Part shown: one piece after another, positions 43,835-52,782 of the stretch
How positions within the stretch are numbered: the stretch's first letter is position 1
Layout: each line of letters starts with the position of its first letter
NCBI GenBank assembly: GCA_964012715.1
Contig: CAXGUG010000006.1
Location: 1 to 64,000 of the forward strand
DNA from: UBA1479 sp964012715
GTDB taxonomy: Bacteria; Pseudomonadota; Alphaproteobacteria; Rhodospirillales; Casp-alpha2
Length of the DNA stretch: 64,000 nt
Direction of reading: 5' to 3'
Made by a program: the position numbers and the translations under genes
The notes under the pieces: model-generated
What the model was told of the DNA's origin: nothing
Database searches by the model: none
What the model saw: only the letters and a program-made list of their open reading frames with translations

Positions 43835-44577
43835 TTTGCGCGATTCTCATTGGACGTGAGGGGTCCACCGGTTTTCCCGGAAAAAACGTCTATCCCATTA
43901 TGGGGAAACCCCTTGTCGCCTACCCGCTGTTGGCGGCACAGGACGCACAGAGCATAGAGCGCGTCTACCTGTCGACCGATTCCCAGAAATTGAAAGAGAT
44001 CGGACAGGAATACGGCGCCCGAATTATCGACCGGCCGGCCCACCTTTGCACCAAGGCCGCCCTCGGCGAACATGCTTATCAGCATGCCCACGAAGTGATC
44101 TCGGCAGAGCTCGCGGCCGAAGGCAAGACACCGGAGCTATATGTCCTGCTCATGGCGAACGCGCCGACCATTACCGCAGCCATGATCGAAGACGGCATTC
44201 AAGTGCTGCGCGACAATCCTGAATACGATTCCGCGGTCTCGGTATCCTGCTACAACATGTGGAGCCCGCTGCGCGCACGCCGCATCGGCGACGACGGCTT
44301 GCTTCATCCGTTCGTTCCGTTCGAAACCTTCGGCGACCCCAAGACTCTGAATTGCGACCGCGATTCCCAGGGCGACGTATGGTTCGCGGACATGGGCGTT
44401 TCGATCATCCGCCCGCAGAACCTGGACAACCTGGAAGACGGCCTCAAACCGCAACAATGGATGGGACAGCGGATTTATCCGCTCAAACAGGTCGGCGGCC
44501 TGGACGTCGACTATGACTATCAAATGCCGCAAGCGGAATTCTACCTGCGGCAGCAAGCCGACAAATCACCCGATTGA
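43831..44577 (+). CDS. Acylneuraminate cytidylyltransferase-like protein
   Basis: A 248-residue CMP-sugar synthetase-like protein: ILIGREGSTGFPGKNVYP (5-22) is a variant of the NeuA/KdsB signature IPARGGSKGIPGKN, with a change around the Arg-Gly pair. VYLSTDSQKLKEIGQEYGA and RDSQGDVWFADMGVSII follow. It should activate an acid sugar with CTP. No second NeuB-type synthase is in the window, so its substrate is either pseudaminic acid, a Kdo-like acid or something outside. The stop is three bases before the next start. Confidence 0.8.
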   Translation: MICAILIGREGSTGFPGKNVYPIMGKPLVAYPLLAAQDAQSIERVYLSTDSQKLKEIGQEYGARIIDRPAHLCTKAALGEHAYQHAHEVISAELAAEGKTPELYVLLMANAPTITAAMIEDGIQVLRDNPEYDSAVSVSCYNMWSPLRARRIGDDGLLHPFVPFETFGDPKTLNCDRDSQGDVWFADMGVSIIRPQNLDNLEDGLKPQQWMGQRIYPLKQVGGLDVDYDYQMPQAEFYLRQQADKSPD

Positions 44578-44580
44578 GAC

Positions 44581-45621
44581 ATGGCGCGTTTGACAAAACT
44601 GGGCGACTACCGGTGCGGCGTTTGCGGCGGAACGGATTTCCTGCCCATCGACTTCTCGTCCTATGTGATGCCGACGGAATCGGCCAATCCGGCCATCAAC
44701 GATTTCGTCAATCACATCTGCGACGGCTGCGGTGTCATCGCGCCCTATCCTGCACCCGACATGACGGTTCTGTCGGAACATTACAATTCGGCCTATCGCA
44801 AAGACGCCTACGACATCGAAACGCCGAACGGCCTGTTGCGGCTGCCTATCCAAATTCCCTGGAGCGGCGTCAGTTTTCTGCGCTTCAAATCGTTCTTCGA
44901 CGCCGTCGAACGAAACAAGGCACGCCATCCGGACATCGTTCCCCAGGCCACGGACGCCATGATCGATTTCGGCGCTTATCAAGGAATGTTCCTGCACGCC
45001 GCGGTCCAGGCTTGGGGATGCTCCGGCGTCGCCTACGACTTCAACGAGACGGGAATATCCTTTGCCAAGAACGCCCTGGGCATGACGGAATCCCAGGTCG
45101 CGAAAGACATCTACAGCGACACCTTCGCGCGCAAGGGCCGCTTCGCGGTTTTGATCCACGCATTCGAGCATCTGCAGTTCCCGGACCGCTTCTTGGCGCA
45201 CCTTCATGAAAAGGTGCTGGAGCCCGGCGGCTGGCTCTACATCGAAGTCCCCAACGCCTTCGGATTTTCCTTGGCCGATCCGACGCACTATTTCACCTAC
45301 ACCACCGATTCGTTGCGCTTCCTATTGGAAAAAAGCGGCTTCGCCGTCGCCGATATTTGGATCGGCAACTATCCCCTGCTGGAAGACGAACCCTGGTCCA
45401 ACCCTCAACAGAACATTTACGCCCTGTGCAAGGCGGACCCTGGAGCAGCAGCCAACGCCCGCCCGCCCGTCGCCTCGGCGCAGGAAATCTATAAACGCAT
45501 CCGGCGGACATACCGCCGATTGTCGTTCGAATATGTCATGCGGCAGCTGCGCTTCGTCATGCACCATGCAATTCGCCTGCCGGTTCATTTCTGGCGCTTC
45601 CTGCGCAATGACCTGTTGTAA
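44581..45621 (+). CDS. Zinc-ribbon class I SAM-dependent methyltransferase
   Basis: The 346-residue protein has an N-terminal zinc-binding pair (Cys12, Cys15, Cys47, Cys50: RCGVCGG and HICDGCGV), as in Methyltransf_13/TylF-independent sugar C-methyltransferases. The SAM site DAMIDFGAYQGMFLHAA is a divergent motif I, and AFEHLQFPDRFLAHLHEKV and LYIEVPNAFGF are motifs III and IV-like. A basic C-terminal tail (about 290-346) may bind nucleic acid, lipid or glycan. The role is methylation of a sugar or its nucleotide form. Confidence 0.75.
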   Translation: MARLTKLGDYRCGVCGGTDFLPIDFSSYVMPTESANPAINDFVNHICDGCGVIAPYPAPDMTVLSEHYNSAYRKDAYDIETPNGLLRLPIQIPWSGVSFLRFKSFFDAVERNKARHPDIVPQATDAMIDFGAYQGMFLHAAVQAWGCSGVAYDFNETGISFAKNALGMTESQVAKDIYSDTFARKGRFAVLIHAFEHLQFPDRFLAHLHEKVLEPGGWLYIEVPNAFGFSLADPTHYFTYTTDSLRFLLEKSGFAVADIWIGNYPLLEDEPWSNPQQNIYALCKADPGAAANARPPVASAQEIYKRIRRTYRRLSFEYVMRQLRFVMHHAIRLPVHFWRFLRNDLL

Positions 45622-45651
45622 CGCCGCTCAACCGGACCCACTTTACAGCTC

Positions 45652-46467
45652 GTGAAACGCGCCGTTTCAAACATCGCTCTGCCTGCCGGGGACCATTGCG
45701 GTCTGTTGCCCGTGCTCGCCGACCTTGGGTTTCAGGGTTTGGAAGTGGCGCCCAGCCGCGTTTGGGAAGATACGTGGCACGGCCTACGTCCGTCTCAGGT
45801 TCAGGCCTATCGGCAGGCGGTGGAAAAGGCCGGCCTGACCGTGACCGGGCTTCATTCGCTGTTCTTCGATCAACCGGAAATGACCATTTTCGGAGGCCGC
45901 GAAACACGCCGAAAGACCCTGGATTTTCTGTCTCACCTTTCCGGATTGTGCCGGGACCTGGGAGGCAAGGTTTTGATTTTCGGGTCGCCAAATGCACGGC
46001 GGCGCGGCGCAATGGAATCCTGGGACGCGCATAAAGTCGCAGCCGAATTTTTCGACGAATTCGTCGCCGCGACCCGCGATCACGGCACGGTCCTTTGCCT
46101 CGAACCCTTGGGGCCCAAGGATACCGATTTTTGCGGCCCCCTGCGGGAAATCATGCAATTTCGTGACGAGTTTCATCAGAACGGTCTTGGACTTCAGATC
46201 GATGCCCGCGCCCTGACCGCCCACGACGAAATCGACGATGCCGTGTTCAACGACGCGGCTCCCGATCTTGTCCACGTACATGCCAACGCGACGGATCTTG
46301 GCGAATTGCTGCCCGATGACCCGATCGATCACGACCGGATCGGCACCCTCCTTCGGGATATCGGGTATTCGGGATTTGTTTCGCTTGAGCAGCGGATGGT
46401 CGATCCCAACGATCCGATTGGCCCGATCACCCGCAGCGCTGCCGTCATGAACGAGAGTTACCGATGA
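45652..46467 (+). CDS. TIM-barrel sugar isomerase/epimerase-like protein
   Basis: A 271-residue xylose-isomerase-like barrel: LADLGFQGLEVAPS, LTVTGLHSLFFDQP, VLCLEPLGPKDTDFCG, LQIDARALTAHDEIDD, VHVHANATDLGELLPDDPIDH and GFVSLEQRMVDP carry the His, Glu and Asp ligands expected for a metal-dependent ketose/aldose isomerase or 3-epimerase. GTG start with a weak Shine-Dalgarno. It overlaps the following SDR by four bases. It may isomerise the sugar acid of this module; substrate unknown. Confidence 0.75.
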   Translation: MKRAVSNIALPAGDHCGLLPVLADLGFQGLEVAPSRVWEDTWHGLRPSQVQAYRQAVEKAGLTVTGLHSLFFDQPEMTIFGGRETRRKTLDFLSHLSGLCRDLGGKVLIFGSPNARRRGAMESWDAHKVAAEFFDEFVAATRDHGTVLCLEPLGPKDTDFCGPLREIMQFRDEFHQNGLGLQIDARALTAHDEIDDAVFNDAAPDLVHVHANATDLGELLPDDPIDHDRIGTLLRDIGYSGFVSLEQRMVDPNDPIGPITRSAAVMNESYR

Positions 46468-47225
46468 CCGAATGGACAAAGCCCGGATGGGCCCCCCAAG
46501 CGCCCGCAGGCTCACGTATTCTCATTACCGGAGCCAGCGGCGGAATAGGAAGGGCCGTCGTGGACATGTTGCAAGACGGCCCGGGTATCGTGATCGGTGC
46601 CCATGGCCGCGATTCGAGCCGCCTCTCGAGTGGGCCGGACGTGCACCAGATCATCCGAGACATTCAGAGCGAACAGGATGCGTCCTGGGTCGTCGAAGCT
46701 TTTGTAGAGGCCGCCGGCGGGATCGACGGCATTGTCGTTTTGAGCGGCGGCCTATCCGAACCAACGCATTGGCAGGACATGGGCGCCGACAGCTGGCGAC
46801 AGGATATCGACGTCAACCTATCCCAGCAATTCTTCCTGGCCCGGGCCGCATTAACCCACATGGCGGACGGCGGACGGGTCATCATGAACGGAACTGAGTC
46901 TTCGCTGCACGGCGGCGGTTCGACATCGCTTGCCTATGGCGTGGCCAAACACGGCGTCGAATGCCTGGTCAAAGGGTTGGCCCGTGAAGTCGCACCGCGC
47001 GCGATCACCGTCAACGGCGTGCGGCTGGGTTACATCGACAGCGGTTTTCACGGACGCTGGCAAAATCAAAGCGAACAACAACAATCGAACCGCGTCGCGA
47101 AGATTCCGCTCCGCCGAGCGGGAACCGTGGATGAAGCCGCAGCCTTAATCGTATATCTTCTATCCGAATACGGAGCCTTCATTACCGGACAGATGATTTC
47201 CCTGGCCGGTGGCGACTGGCTGTAA
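46464..47225 (+). CDS. FabG-like classical SDR (PtmA-type candidate)
   Basis: A 253-residue short-chain dehydrogenase: TGASGGIG at 22-29, NGTESSLHG, catalytic Tyr158-GVA-Lys162 and APRAITVNGVRLGYIDS. Classical SDRs of this kind reduce a keto group with NAD(P)H; in glycan loci a similar protein, PtmA, acts in nonulosonic acid precursor synthesis. Not FabG itself because of the tandem context. It overlaps the barrel isomerase start by four bases. Confidence 0.78.
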   Translation: MTEWTKPGWAPQAPAGSRILITGASGGIGRAVVDMLQDGPGIVIGAHGRDSSRLSSGPDVHQIIRDIQSEQDASWVVEAFVEAAGGIDGIVVLSGGLSEPTHWQDMGADSWRQDIDVNLSQQFFLARAALTHMADGGRVIMNGTESSLHGGGSTSLAYGVAKHGVECLVKGLAREVAPRAITVNGVRLGYIDSGFHGRWQNQSEQQQSNRVAKIPLRRAGTVDEAAALIVYLLSEYGAFITGQMISLAGGDWL

Positions 47226-47249
47226 GCCCCTCCGAGACAGCAAAGAACC

Positions 47250-48404
47250 ATGGAACGCCCGAACAGAGATATCTACGTGAAATCCGACAGCTTCGAAGCC
47301 CTGGCAGGAAAAATGCCGGGTGGAACCGAAGCCTTGGAACGTCTGGCCGCACTCGGCGCTCGGCTTGATGGCATGAACCTTCCCGACGAGCGCCGCGACG
47401 TCCTTGCCAAGGCTTGTCGCGCATTGACGGGCGGCGCCCTGAACGGTGAACCCGAGTTCGCTTTGAAGCGTCATATCGTCGAGGAAGTTCGGCGCCTGAG
47501 CGACGACGAATTGCCCCGATACCTTTTCTATCGGTATCGCTATGACGTTTATCCGACGACACGCCAGCTCGACGCGTTTCCGCCTTGCGTGCAGATCGAG
47601 CCGACGTCGATCTGCAATTACCGCTGCGTTTTCTGTTACCAGACCGACCGATCCTTCACCCAAGGCCGCCAAGGCCATATGGGCATGATGGATCTCGAGA
47701 TGTTCAAGAACGTGGTCGACCAGATCGAGGGCGAGGTCGAGGCCGTAACGCTGGCGTCGCGCGGCGAGCCCCTGATGTGCCGCAATATCAAGGAAATGCT
47801 TGAATACCTTCGGGGCAAGTTCCTCGGCCTGAAAATGAACACCAACGCCTGGTTCCTGACCGAAGAATTGGCCCATACGATCCTGCAGACCGGACTTAAC
47901 ACCCTGGTGTTTTCGGTCGATGCAGCGGAGCCGGAGCTTTATGCGCGGCTTCGCGTCAACGGGAAGCTGGAACGGGTGTTGGAAAACATCAAAATGTTCA
48001 GCGAAGTCCGGCGCAAACATTACCCTGACAGCCGATTGATCACGCGGACGTCGGGCGTACATTTTTCCGACGAGCAGGATTTCGACAAGATGCAGGAATT
48101 CTGGTCCGAATTCGTCGATCAGGTCGCCTTCGTCGACTACAACCCATGGGAAAACGCCTATGAAACGGCCCCGCGCGGGATCGAAGCACCCTGTTCCGAT
48201 TTGTGGCGCCGGATGTTCATATGGTGGGACGGTCGCGCAAATCCCTGCGACGTCGACTACAAATCAGAGCTGGCCGTCGGGAATGCGGGCGAGCTCGATG
48301 TTTCCAGCCTGTGGCGGAGCGACGCTTATGAAGACCTGCGTCGACGCCATATTGCCGGAAAAAGAGGCGCCTTGACCCCTTGCGCCGGATGCGCGGTCGT
48401 CTGA
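47250..48404 (+). CDS. Radical SAM/SPASM protein
   Basis: A 384-residue protein with the Cx3Cx2C cluster at Cys122, Cys126 and Cys129 (SICNYRCVFC) and a C-terminal SPASM-like Cys set (APCSDLWRRMFIWWDG, NPCDVDYK, LTPCAGCAVV). The middle has ASRGEPLMCRNIKE. Such enzymes modify peptides or sugars through an extra Fe-S cluster. It ends the module started at 41958 and is followed by a 156-base gap. Target unknown; a sugar dehydrogenation or epimerisation is a plausible role. Confidence 0.85.
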   Translation: MERPNRDIYVKSDSFEALAGKMPGGTEALERLAALGARLDGMNLPDERRDVLAKACRALTGGALNGEPEFALKRHIVEEVRRLSDDELPRYLFYRYRYDVYPTTRQLDAFPPCVQIEPTSICNYRCVFCYQTDRSFTQGRQGHMGMMDLEMFKNVVDQIEGEVEAVTLASRGEPLMCRNIKEMLEYLRGKFLGLKMNTNAWFLTEELAHTILQTGLNTLVFSVDAAEPELYARLRVNGKLERVLENIKMFSEVRRKHYPDSRLITRTSGVHFSDEQDFDKMQEFWSEFVDQVAFVDYNPWENAYETAPRGIEAPCSDLWRRMFIWWDGRANPCDVDYKSELAVGNAGELDVSSLWRSDAYEDLRRRHIAGKRGALTPCAGCAVV

Positions 48405-48560
48405 TCGCTCGTCCTCTATCGAGAAGAGCCGCGCGCCCTGAACGATTGCCCCTCTGGATTTGATGGATATGGACCGCGCCTGACAATCCGAGACAATAAA
48501 ACCGACTTAAGATCTCATACCCCCAAGTCACCAATCAGCCCCAGTCGCCAACTAAATAAA
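48405..48560. other. Intergenic gap, A+T-rich 3' half
   Basis: A 156-base gap in which I find no gene. The second half is A+T-rich (CAATAAAACC...AACTAAATAAA). CTGACA at about 48479 and TAAGAT at 48508-48513 look like promoter boxes but are 22-23 bases apart, too far for a good sigma-70 promoter. A new transcription start for the next gene is possible. Confidence 0.25.
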
Positions 48561-50462
48561 ATGATTCCATTCGTTCTGACCGCGGAGGCCGTTGCATCCG
48601 GCGCGGCGCGCCACGCCTTTGGCGATGACGCCCGTTCGGGCGACGTGCTCTACCTTGCCAACGATAGCACCTTGTTTAAGGCCGTCGCGACCCAACTCCC
48701 GTCCGCGCTTCGCCTGCAAACCGTTGGTCAGGAATTGGCCAGGACCGCGCGTCAGATTGCATCGGACATCGTCAATCTGGATGCCAGCGTTTTACCAAAA
48801 GGCTCGTTCCCTCAATGGTGGCGGGCCAGCAATCTCGGCGACCGCGGTCCCTACGCCACCCAACTTTTGCCAAGGTTGGCCAAGGCGGTTCTTGTCCTGG
48901 AAAGGTTAAAGCGGGGGCAAATTCTGGCGGTCATTGTCGATACCGACGCATTCGCCCGCGCCCTGGCAACAACGGCGCAACGAAACGGAATGCGCCTTCG
49001 TCATGTCGATCCACGGATCGGTGGAAAACGGTTTCAAGCCGGCCTTGACCGCGTAAGAAAGACAGCGTCGGTCTGCCGCGCAATTCTGTCCGAGCTCAGC
49101 CAAGGCTTGGCCCGCGTTACCGCGCTTCGGCGGTTTCGCAAGCGCCGCCCCTTTCCCCGCGATGCGATCAGGAAGGCTGATGTCATGCTCTGTAGCTGGA
49201 CGGACACCGCCACCTTCGCGTCCGACCAATCGCACGATCACGAAAGATATCTCGGCGGCATCCCCGGCATTCTGTCCCGCACGGAAAAGCGCCTTGCTTA
49301 TCTTGTCTTGCCGATTTCGTGGGTCGAGCCATTCGAAGAGATTCTTGAATCAACGGCCGCCTCACCCGATTGCATCGTTTTTCCGGAAGACTTCTTTTCG
49401 TATTTCGACATCTTCCAAAGCCTAGTCGTGCCGTTCAACATCGTCCGTGGACTCCAGCGCCGGTTGATGCTCAACGGCTTCGATCTAAGCGACATACTCG
49501 CCTTGGAAATCCAGGCCGAACTGACGACGATGGCCGCATCCAGCGCGGCGCGCTTTGCAAGAGTTGCCACCGGACTAGCGAAAACACAGCCGCGATTGCA
49601 AGCCGTCATGTCGCCATACGAGAATCAGCCCTGGGAAAAAGTCCTGCGCAGCGGACTGCGCGCATCATTGCCCAGCCTGCGCTGGGTTTCTTATTTTCAC
49701 CCGCCATCGCGCGAAATGTATTTGAGTTTCCTGCCAAGTTCGCGTGACGTTGAGACCAATGAAATCCCCGACGAACTTGTCGTCTTAGGGAAAACGGCAG
49801 CCGCGTTCTTCACCAAAGGCGGCTTTCCGAAAGAGCGATTGTCGATCGGTGGCGCGGTCCGTTACGACAAAGTCACCGCCGCGATCAAAACGCATGAAAT
49901 TTCCAACCCGCCAGACCGCGGCCCGACGGTGCTCTGTGCGACGACCATCGAACATTTCGCCAGCACGGAGCTGGTTCTGAAGACGGCCCAGGCGTTAATG
50001 CTGCTCGGCAACGGGCGGATGATCGTCAATTTTCACCCGACCGCGGACCGCAACTTCAGGGCCGCCATCAAAAGCAGTCTGAGCGCCCTTTCCTCAACGG
50101 ATGTGGATATCCAATTTTCGACAGAGCGCATTTCGGCGCTCGTCGAAAAATCCGACGTGGTTGTCTACAATAACTCCGCCTCCTGTATTGAAGCATTGGC
50201 CGCTGGTCGTATGACGATCTTTGTCCATCGCGACTCGGATATCGATTTCGATTGTCTGCCAGAGAAACTCACCCATCGTTGCCGCACATCAGAAGAAATC
50301 GCGGAATGTCTTCGGGCAATGCGTGATGGACAGCTGCAACCGCTGTCGCCAGCGGATATAAAGTCTGGCTTGGCCGACCTATTGGGGCCGGTGGAGCCGG
50401 AAGTCTTCGTTCGCGCCGTCTTCGGCGGCGCAGGTTCCGACGCGCAAGGAAAAGAACTATGA
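48561..50462 (+). CDS. Large GT-B-like surface-carbohydrate protein (unassigned)
   Basis: A 633-residue protein I cannot name. The C-terminal 200 residues include GPTVLCATTIEHFAS, MIVNFHPTADRNFRAAI and VVYNNSASCIEALAAGRMTIFVHRD, the S-x-x-x-E-A-x-x-G nucleotide-side signature of GT-B-fold transferases. The N-terminal 400 residues have several basic stretches and no clear motif. It resembles the gene at 36000 in size and layout. No Shine-Dalgarno is visible. It could be the transferase for a sugar activated by this region. Its stop overlaps the RfbF start by four bases. Confidence 0.5.
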   Translation: MIPFVLTAEAVASGAARHAFGDDARSGDVLYLANDSTLFKAVATQLPSALRLQTVGQELARTARQIASDIVNLDASVLPKGSFPQWWRASNLGDRGPYATQLLPRLAKAVLVLERLKRGQILAVIVDTDAFARALATTAQRNGMRLRHVDPRIGGKRFQAGLDRVRKTASVCRAILSELSQGLARVTALRRFRKRRPFPRDAIRKADVMLCSWTDTATFASDQSHDHERYLGGIPGILSRTEKRLAYLVLPISWVEPFEEILESTAASPDCIVFPEDFFSYFDIFQSLVVPFNIVRGLQRRLMLNGFDLSDILALEIQAELTTMAASSAARFARVATGLAKTQPRLQAVMSPYENQPWEKVLRSGLRASLPSLRWVSYFHPPSREMYLSFLPSSRDVETNEIPDELVVLGKTAAAFFTKGGFPKERLSIGGAVRYDKVTAAIKTHEISNPPDRGPTVLCATTIEHFASTELVLKTAQALMLLGNGRMIVNFHPTADRNFRAAIKSSLSALSSTDVDIQFSTERISALVEKSDVVVYNNSASCIEALAAGRMTIFVHRDSDIDFDCLPEKLTHRCRTSEEIAECLRAMRDGQLQPLSPADIKSGLADLLGPVEPEVFVRAVFGGAGSDAQGKEL

Positions 50463-51247
50463 AAACCGTAATCCTCTGCGGCGGCAAAGGCACCCGCATT
50501 CGCGGCGTGGCCGACGACCTGCCGAAGCCGATGATCCCGGTCGGACCCTATCCGATCCTGTGGCATATCATGCAGCGCTACGCCGCCGCCGGTCACAAGA
50601 ACTTCGTGTTGTGCCTTGGCTACAAAAGCGGCGCGATCAAGGATTTCTTCCTGAACTATCGCTCCCGCGTCGCGGACTTCACCATCGATTTCGCCGCCGA
50701 CCGGGCGGTCGAATTCCATGGCGCGGACGATGCCATCGATTGGCGCGTGACCATGGCCGAAACCGGCGAGGAAACATTGACCGGCTCCCGCATCAAGCGG
50801 GTCGAACAATACATCGGCGATGACGAGACCTTCATGCTGACCTACGGCGACGGCGTCGCTGATGTGGATATCGGGGCCCTGATCGATTTCCACAAATCCC
50901 ACGGCAAGATCATGACCGTCAGCGGCGTGCGGCCCCCAGGCCGGTTCGGCGAACTGGAACACGCCGCGGATGGCGCGATCACCGAATTCAACGAAAAGCC
51001 TCAAGCCACGGGCGGGCGCATTTCGGGCGGCTTCTTCGTCTGTAACCGCCGCTTGTTCGACTACCTGGATGGCAGCCGCGACGATGAAACGCTGGAGACC
51101 GATCCCATGCGCCGCTTGGCCGCGGACGGCGAGATGATGATGTATAAGCACGATGGCTTCTGGCAATGCATGGACACCTTCCGCGACTATGCCTTGCTGA
51201 ACGATCTGTACGACAGCGGCAAGGCCCCCTGGCTGGCCCGCTCCTGA
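50459..51247 (+). CDS. rfbF: Glucose-1-phosphate cytidylyltransferase
   Basis: A 262-residue nucleotidyltransferase with LCGGKGTRIRG at 6-16 and LPKPMIPVGPYPILWHIM, then TYGDGVADVDIGALIDFHKSHGK and FNEKPQATGGRISGGFFV. These are the blocks of RfbF/DdhA, which makes CDP-glucose from CTP and glucose 1-phosphate. It overlaps the preceding gene stop (ATGA-type) and is followed by RfbG after 21 bases. It is the committed step of the CDP-sugar branch. Confidence 0.95.
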   Translation: MKTVILCGGKGTRIRGVADDLPKPMIPVGPYPILWHIMQRYAAAGHKNFVLCLGYKSGAIKDFFLNYRSRVADFTIDFAADRAVEFHGADDAIDWRVTMAETGEETLTGSRIKRVEQYIGDDETFMLTYGDGVADVDIGALIDFHKSHGKIMTVSGVRPPGRFGELEHAADGAITEFNEKPQATGGRISGGFFVCNRRLFDYLDGSRDDETLETDPMRRLAADGEMMMYKHDGFWQCMDTFRDYALLNDLYDSGKAPWLARS

Positions 51248-51268
51248 CCGCATCCGACGAACGAGATC

Positions 51269-52339
51269 ATGACCGCACCTGATTTTTCCATCTTCAAGGA
51301 CCGCCACGTTCTGGTGACCGGGTCGACCGGCTTCAAGGGCAGTTGGCTCTGCACCTGGCTGGCCGATCTCGGCGCAAAGGTTACCGGCCTGGCGCTGCCG
51401 CCGGAAGACGACGCCCCCCTGTTCGATCAGCTGCGCCTGCGCGATCGCATCGATCAGCGCTTCGTCGATGTTCGGAACTTCGAAGCGGTGCGCGAGCTGA
51501 TGGCCGAACGGCGGCCCGAGGTCATCATCCATCTGGCGGCGCAGGCTTTGGTACGGCGCAGCTATGCCGACCCGCTCACAACCTTTCACACCAACGTCTC
51601 GGGCGGCATCAATCTGTTGGAAGCGGTGCGCGAAACCCCATCGGTCCGTTCACTGGTCTTCATCACCTCCGACAAATGCTACCGCAACATGGAGTGGGAA
51701 CGCGGCTATCACGAGGACGACGTCCTAGGCGGGCCCGATCCCTATTCCGCGTCGAAGGGCGCGGTCGAACTGGTCTTCACCGGCTATCAGGAATCGTTCT
51801 ATCGCGCCCGCGCTGGTCTGATCGCGGCGACGACTCGCGCCGGGAACGTGATCGGCGGCGGCGATATGTCGCTCGACCGGATCGTGCCTGATTGCATCCG
51901 CGCCCTGCGCGCGGGCGAACCGGTCGTCGTACGCAACCCGGTCGCGACCCGGCCGTGGCAGCACGTGCTGGAACCCTTGTCAGGATACCTGACGGTGGCG
52001 CAACGCCAGCTGGCCGGCGATGAAGCCGCCGGCGGCGCCTGGAACTTCGGCCCCGACGAAGAGAACGTTCGCCCGGTTCTGGAGCTGGCGGAAACAGCGG
52101 TCAAGGTTTGGGGCAGCGGCCGCGTCGATGTGCGCCGCGATCCGAATGCGCCGCACGAGGCGACCCTGTTGATGCTCGACAGCACCAAGGCCAAACAGGA
52201 ACTGGGCTGGCATCCGCGATGGGATTTCGAGACCGGCGTGACCCGAACCATTAGCTGGTACAAAGCGGTGGACGACGGGGCCGATCCGATCGAGCTATGC
52301 CGCGCGCAGATCGCCGAATACGAAAGCGCGGCCTCTTGA
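51269..52339 (+). CDS. rfbG: CDP-glucose 4,6-dehydratase
   Basis: A 356-residue extended SDR. VLVTGSTGFKGSWLCTWLADLG is the diagnostic RfbG/DdhB N terminus (TGSTGFKG at 17-24), with FITSDKCYRNMEWERGYHE, DPYSASKGAVE and TTRAGNVIGGGDMS. It dehydrates CDP-glucose to CDP-4-keto-6-deoxyglucose. It pairs with RfbF and the epimerase/reductase genes after it. Its stop overlaps the next start (TTGA). Confidence 0.95.
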   Translation: MTAPDFSIFKDRHVLVTGSTGFKGSWLCTWLADLGAKVTGLALPPEDDAPLFDQLRLRDRIDQRFVDVRNFEAVRELMAERRPEVIIHLAAQALVRRSYADPLTTFHTNVSGGINLLEAVRETPSVRSLVFITSDKCYRNMEWERGYHEDDVLGGPDPYSASKGAVELVFTGYQESFYRARAGLIAATTRAGNVIGGGDMSLDRIVPDCIRALRAGEPVVVRNPVATRPWQHVLEPLSGYLTVAQRQLAGDEAAGGAWNFGPDEENVRPVLELAETAVKVWGSGRVDVRRDPNAPHEATLLMLDSTKAKQELGWHPRWDFETGVTRTISWYKAVDDGADPIELCRAQIAEYESAAS

Positions 52340-52782
52340 CCGAAGCCGCCGCCATCGACCGCGTGGTCGTCACGCCGCTCAAGATCATCGCCGACGACCG
52401 GGGCGCCGTGATGCATATGCTGCGCAGCGATGCGCCGCATTTCGCGGGCTTCGGCGAAATTTATTTCTCGGTCATCAATCCGGGCGTGGTCAAAGCCTGG
52501 AAACGTCACCGCGAAATGACCCTGAACCTATGCTGCGTCGCCGGGGCGATCCGGTTGGTCGTCGTCGATCCGATCAGCAAGGCGCTGCGCGAAATCGACC
52601 TGGGCCCCGGCTCGGCCGAGACCTATCGCTTGGTCACCGTTCCGCCCGGATTGTGGACAGGCTTTACCTGCACCGGCGATGCGCCCGCAACCCTGGCCAA
52701 TTGCGCCAGCATCCAGCACGACCCGGCGGAGGCCGATAACCTTCCCGCCGACAGCGACGAGATTCCCTACACCTGGTCATGA
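52336..52782 (+). CDS. RmlC-like cupin sugar epimerase
   Basis: The 148-residue cupin keeps parts of the RmlC fold: IADDRGAVMHMLRSD, GEIYFSVINPGVVKAWKRH with the His of the active site, GPGSAETYRLVTVPPGLWTGF and LANCASIQHDPAEAD. dTDP-4-keto-rhamnose 3,5-epimerase-type enzymes invert C3 and/or C5 of 4-keto-6-deoxy sugars; here the donor is likely CDP-linked. TTG start at 52336 is inferred from the overlap with the RfbG stop; an earlier frame would fall within RfbG. Confidence 0.82.
   Translation: MTEAAAIDRVVVTPLKIIADDRGAVMHMLRSDAPHFAGFGEIYFSVINPGVVKAWKRHREMTLNLCCVAGAIRLVVVDPISKALREIDLGPGSAETYRLVTVPPGLWTGFTCTGDAPATLANCASIQHDPAEADNLPADSDEIPYTWS

Noticed and set aside
43831..44577. Evidence for a second nonulosonic acid such as legionaminic acid
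   Set aside because: The cytidylyltransferase alone is not enough; no second NeuB-type synthase or LegB/LegC/LegG set is visible.
50165..51589. A 474-codon open frame on the minus strand
   Set aside because: Antisense to RfbF and the preceding gene; no recognisable motif in its translation.
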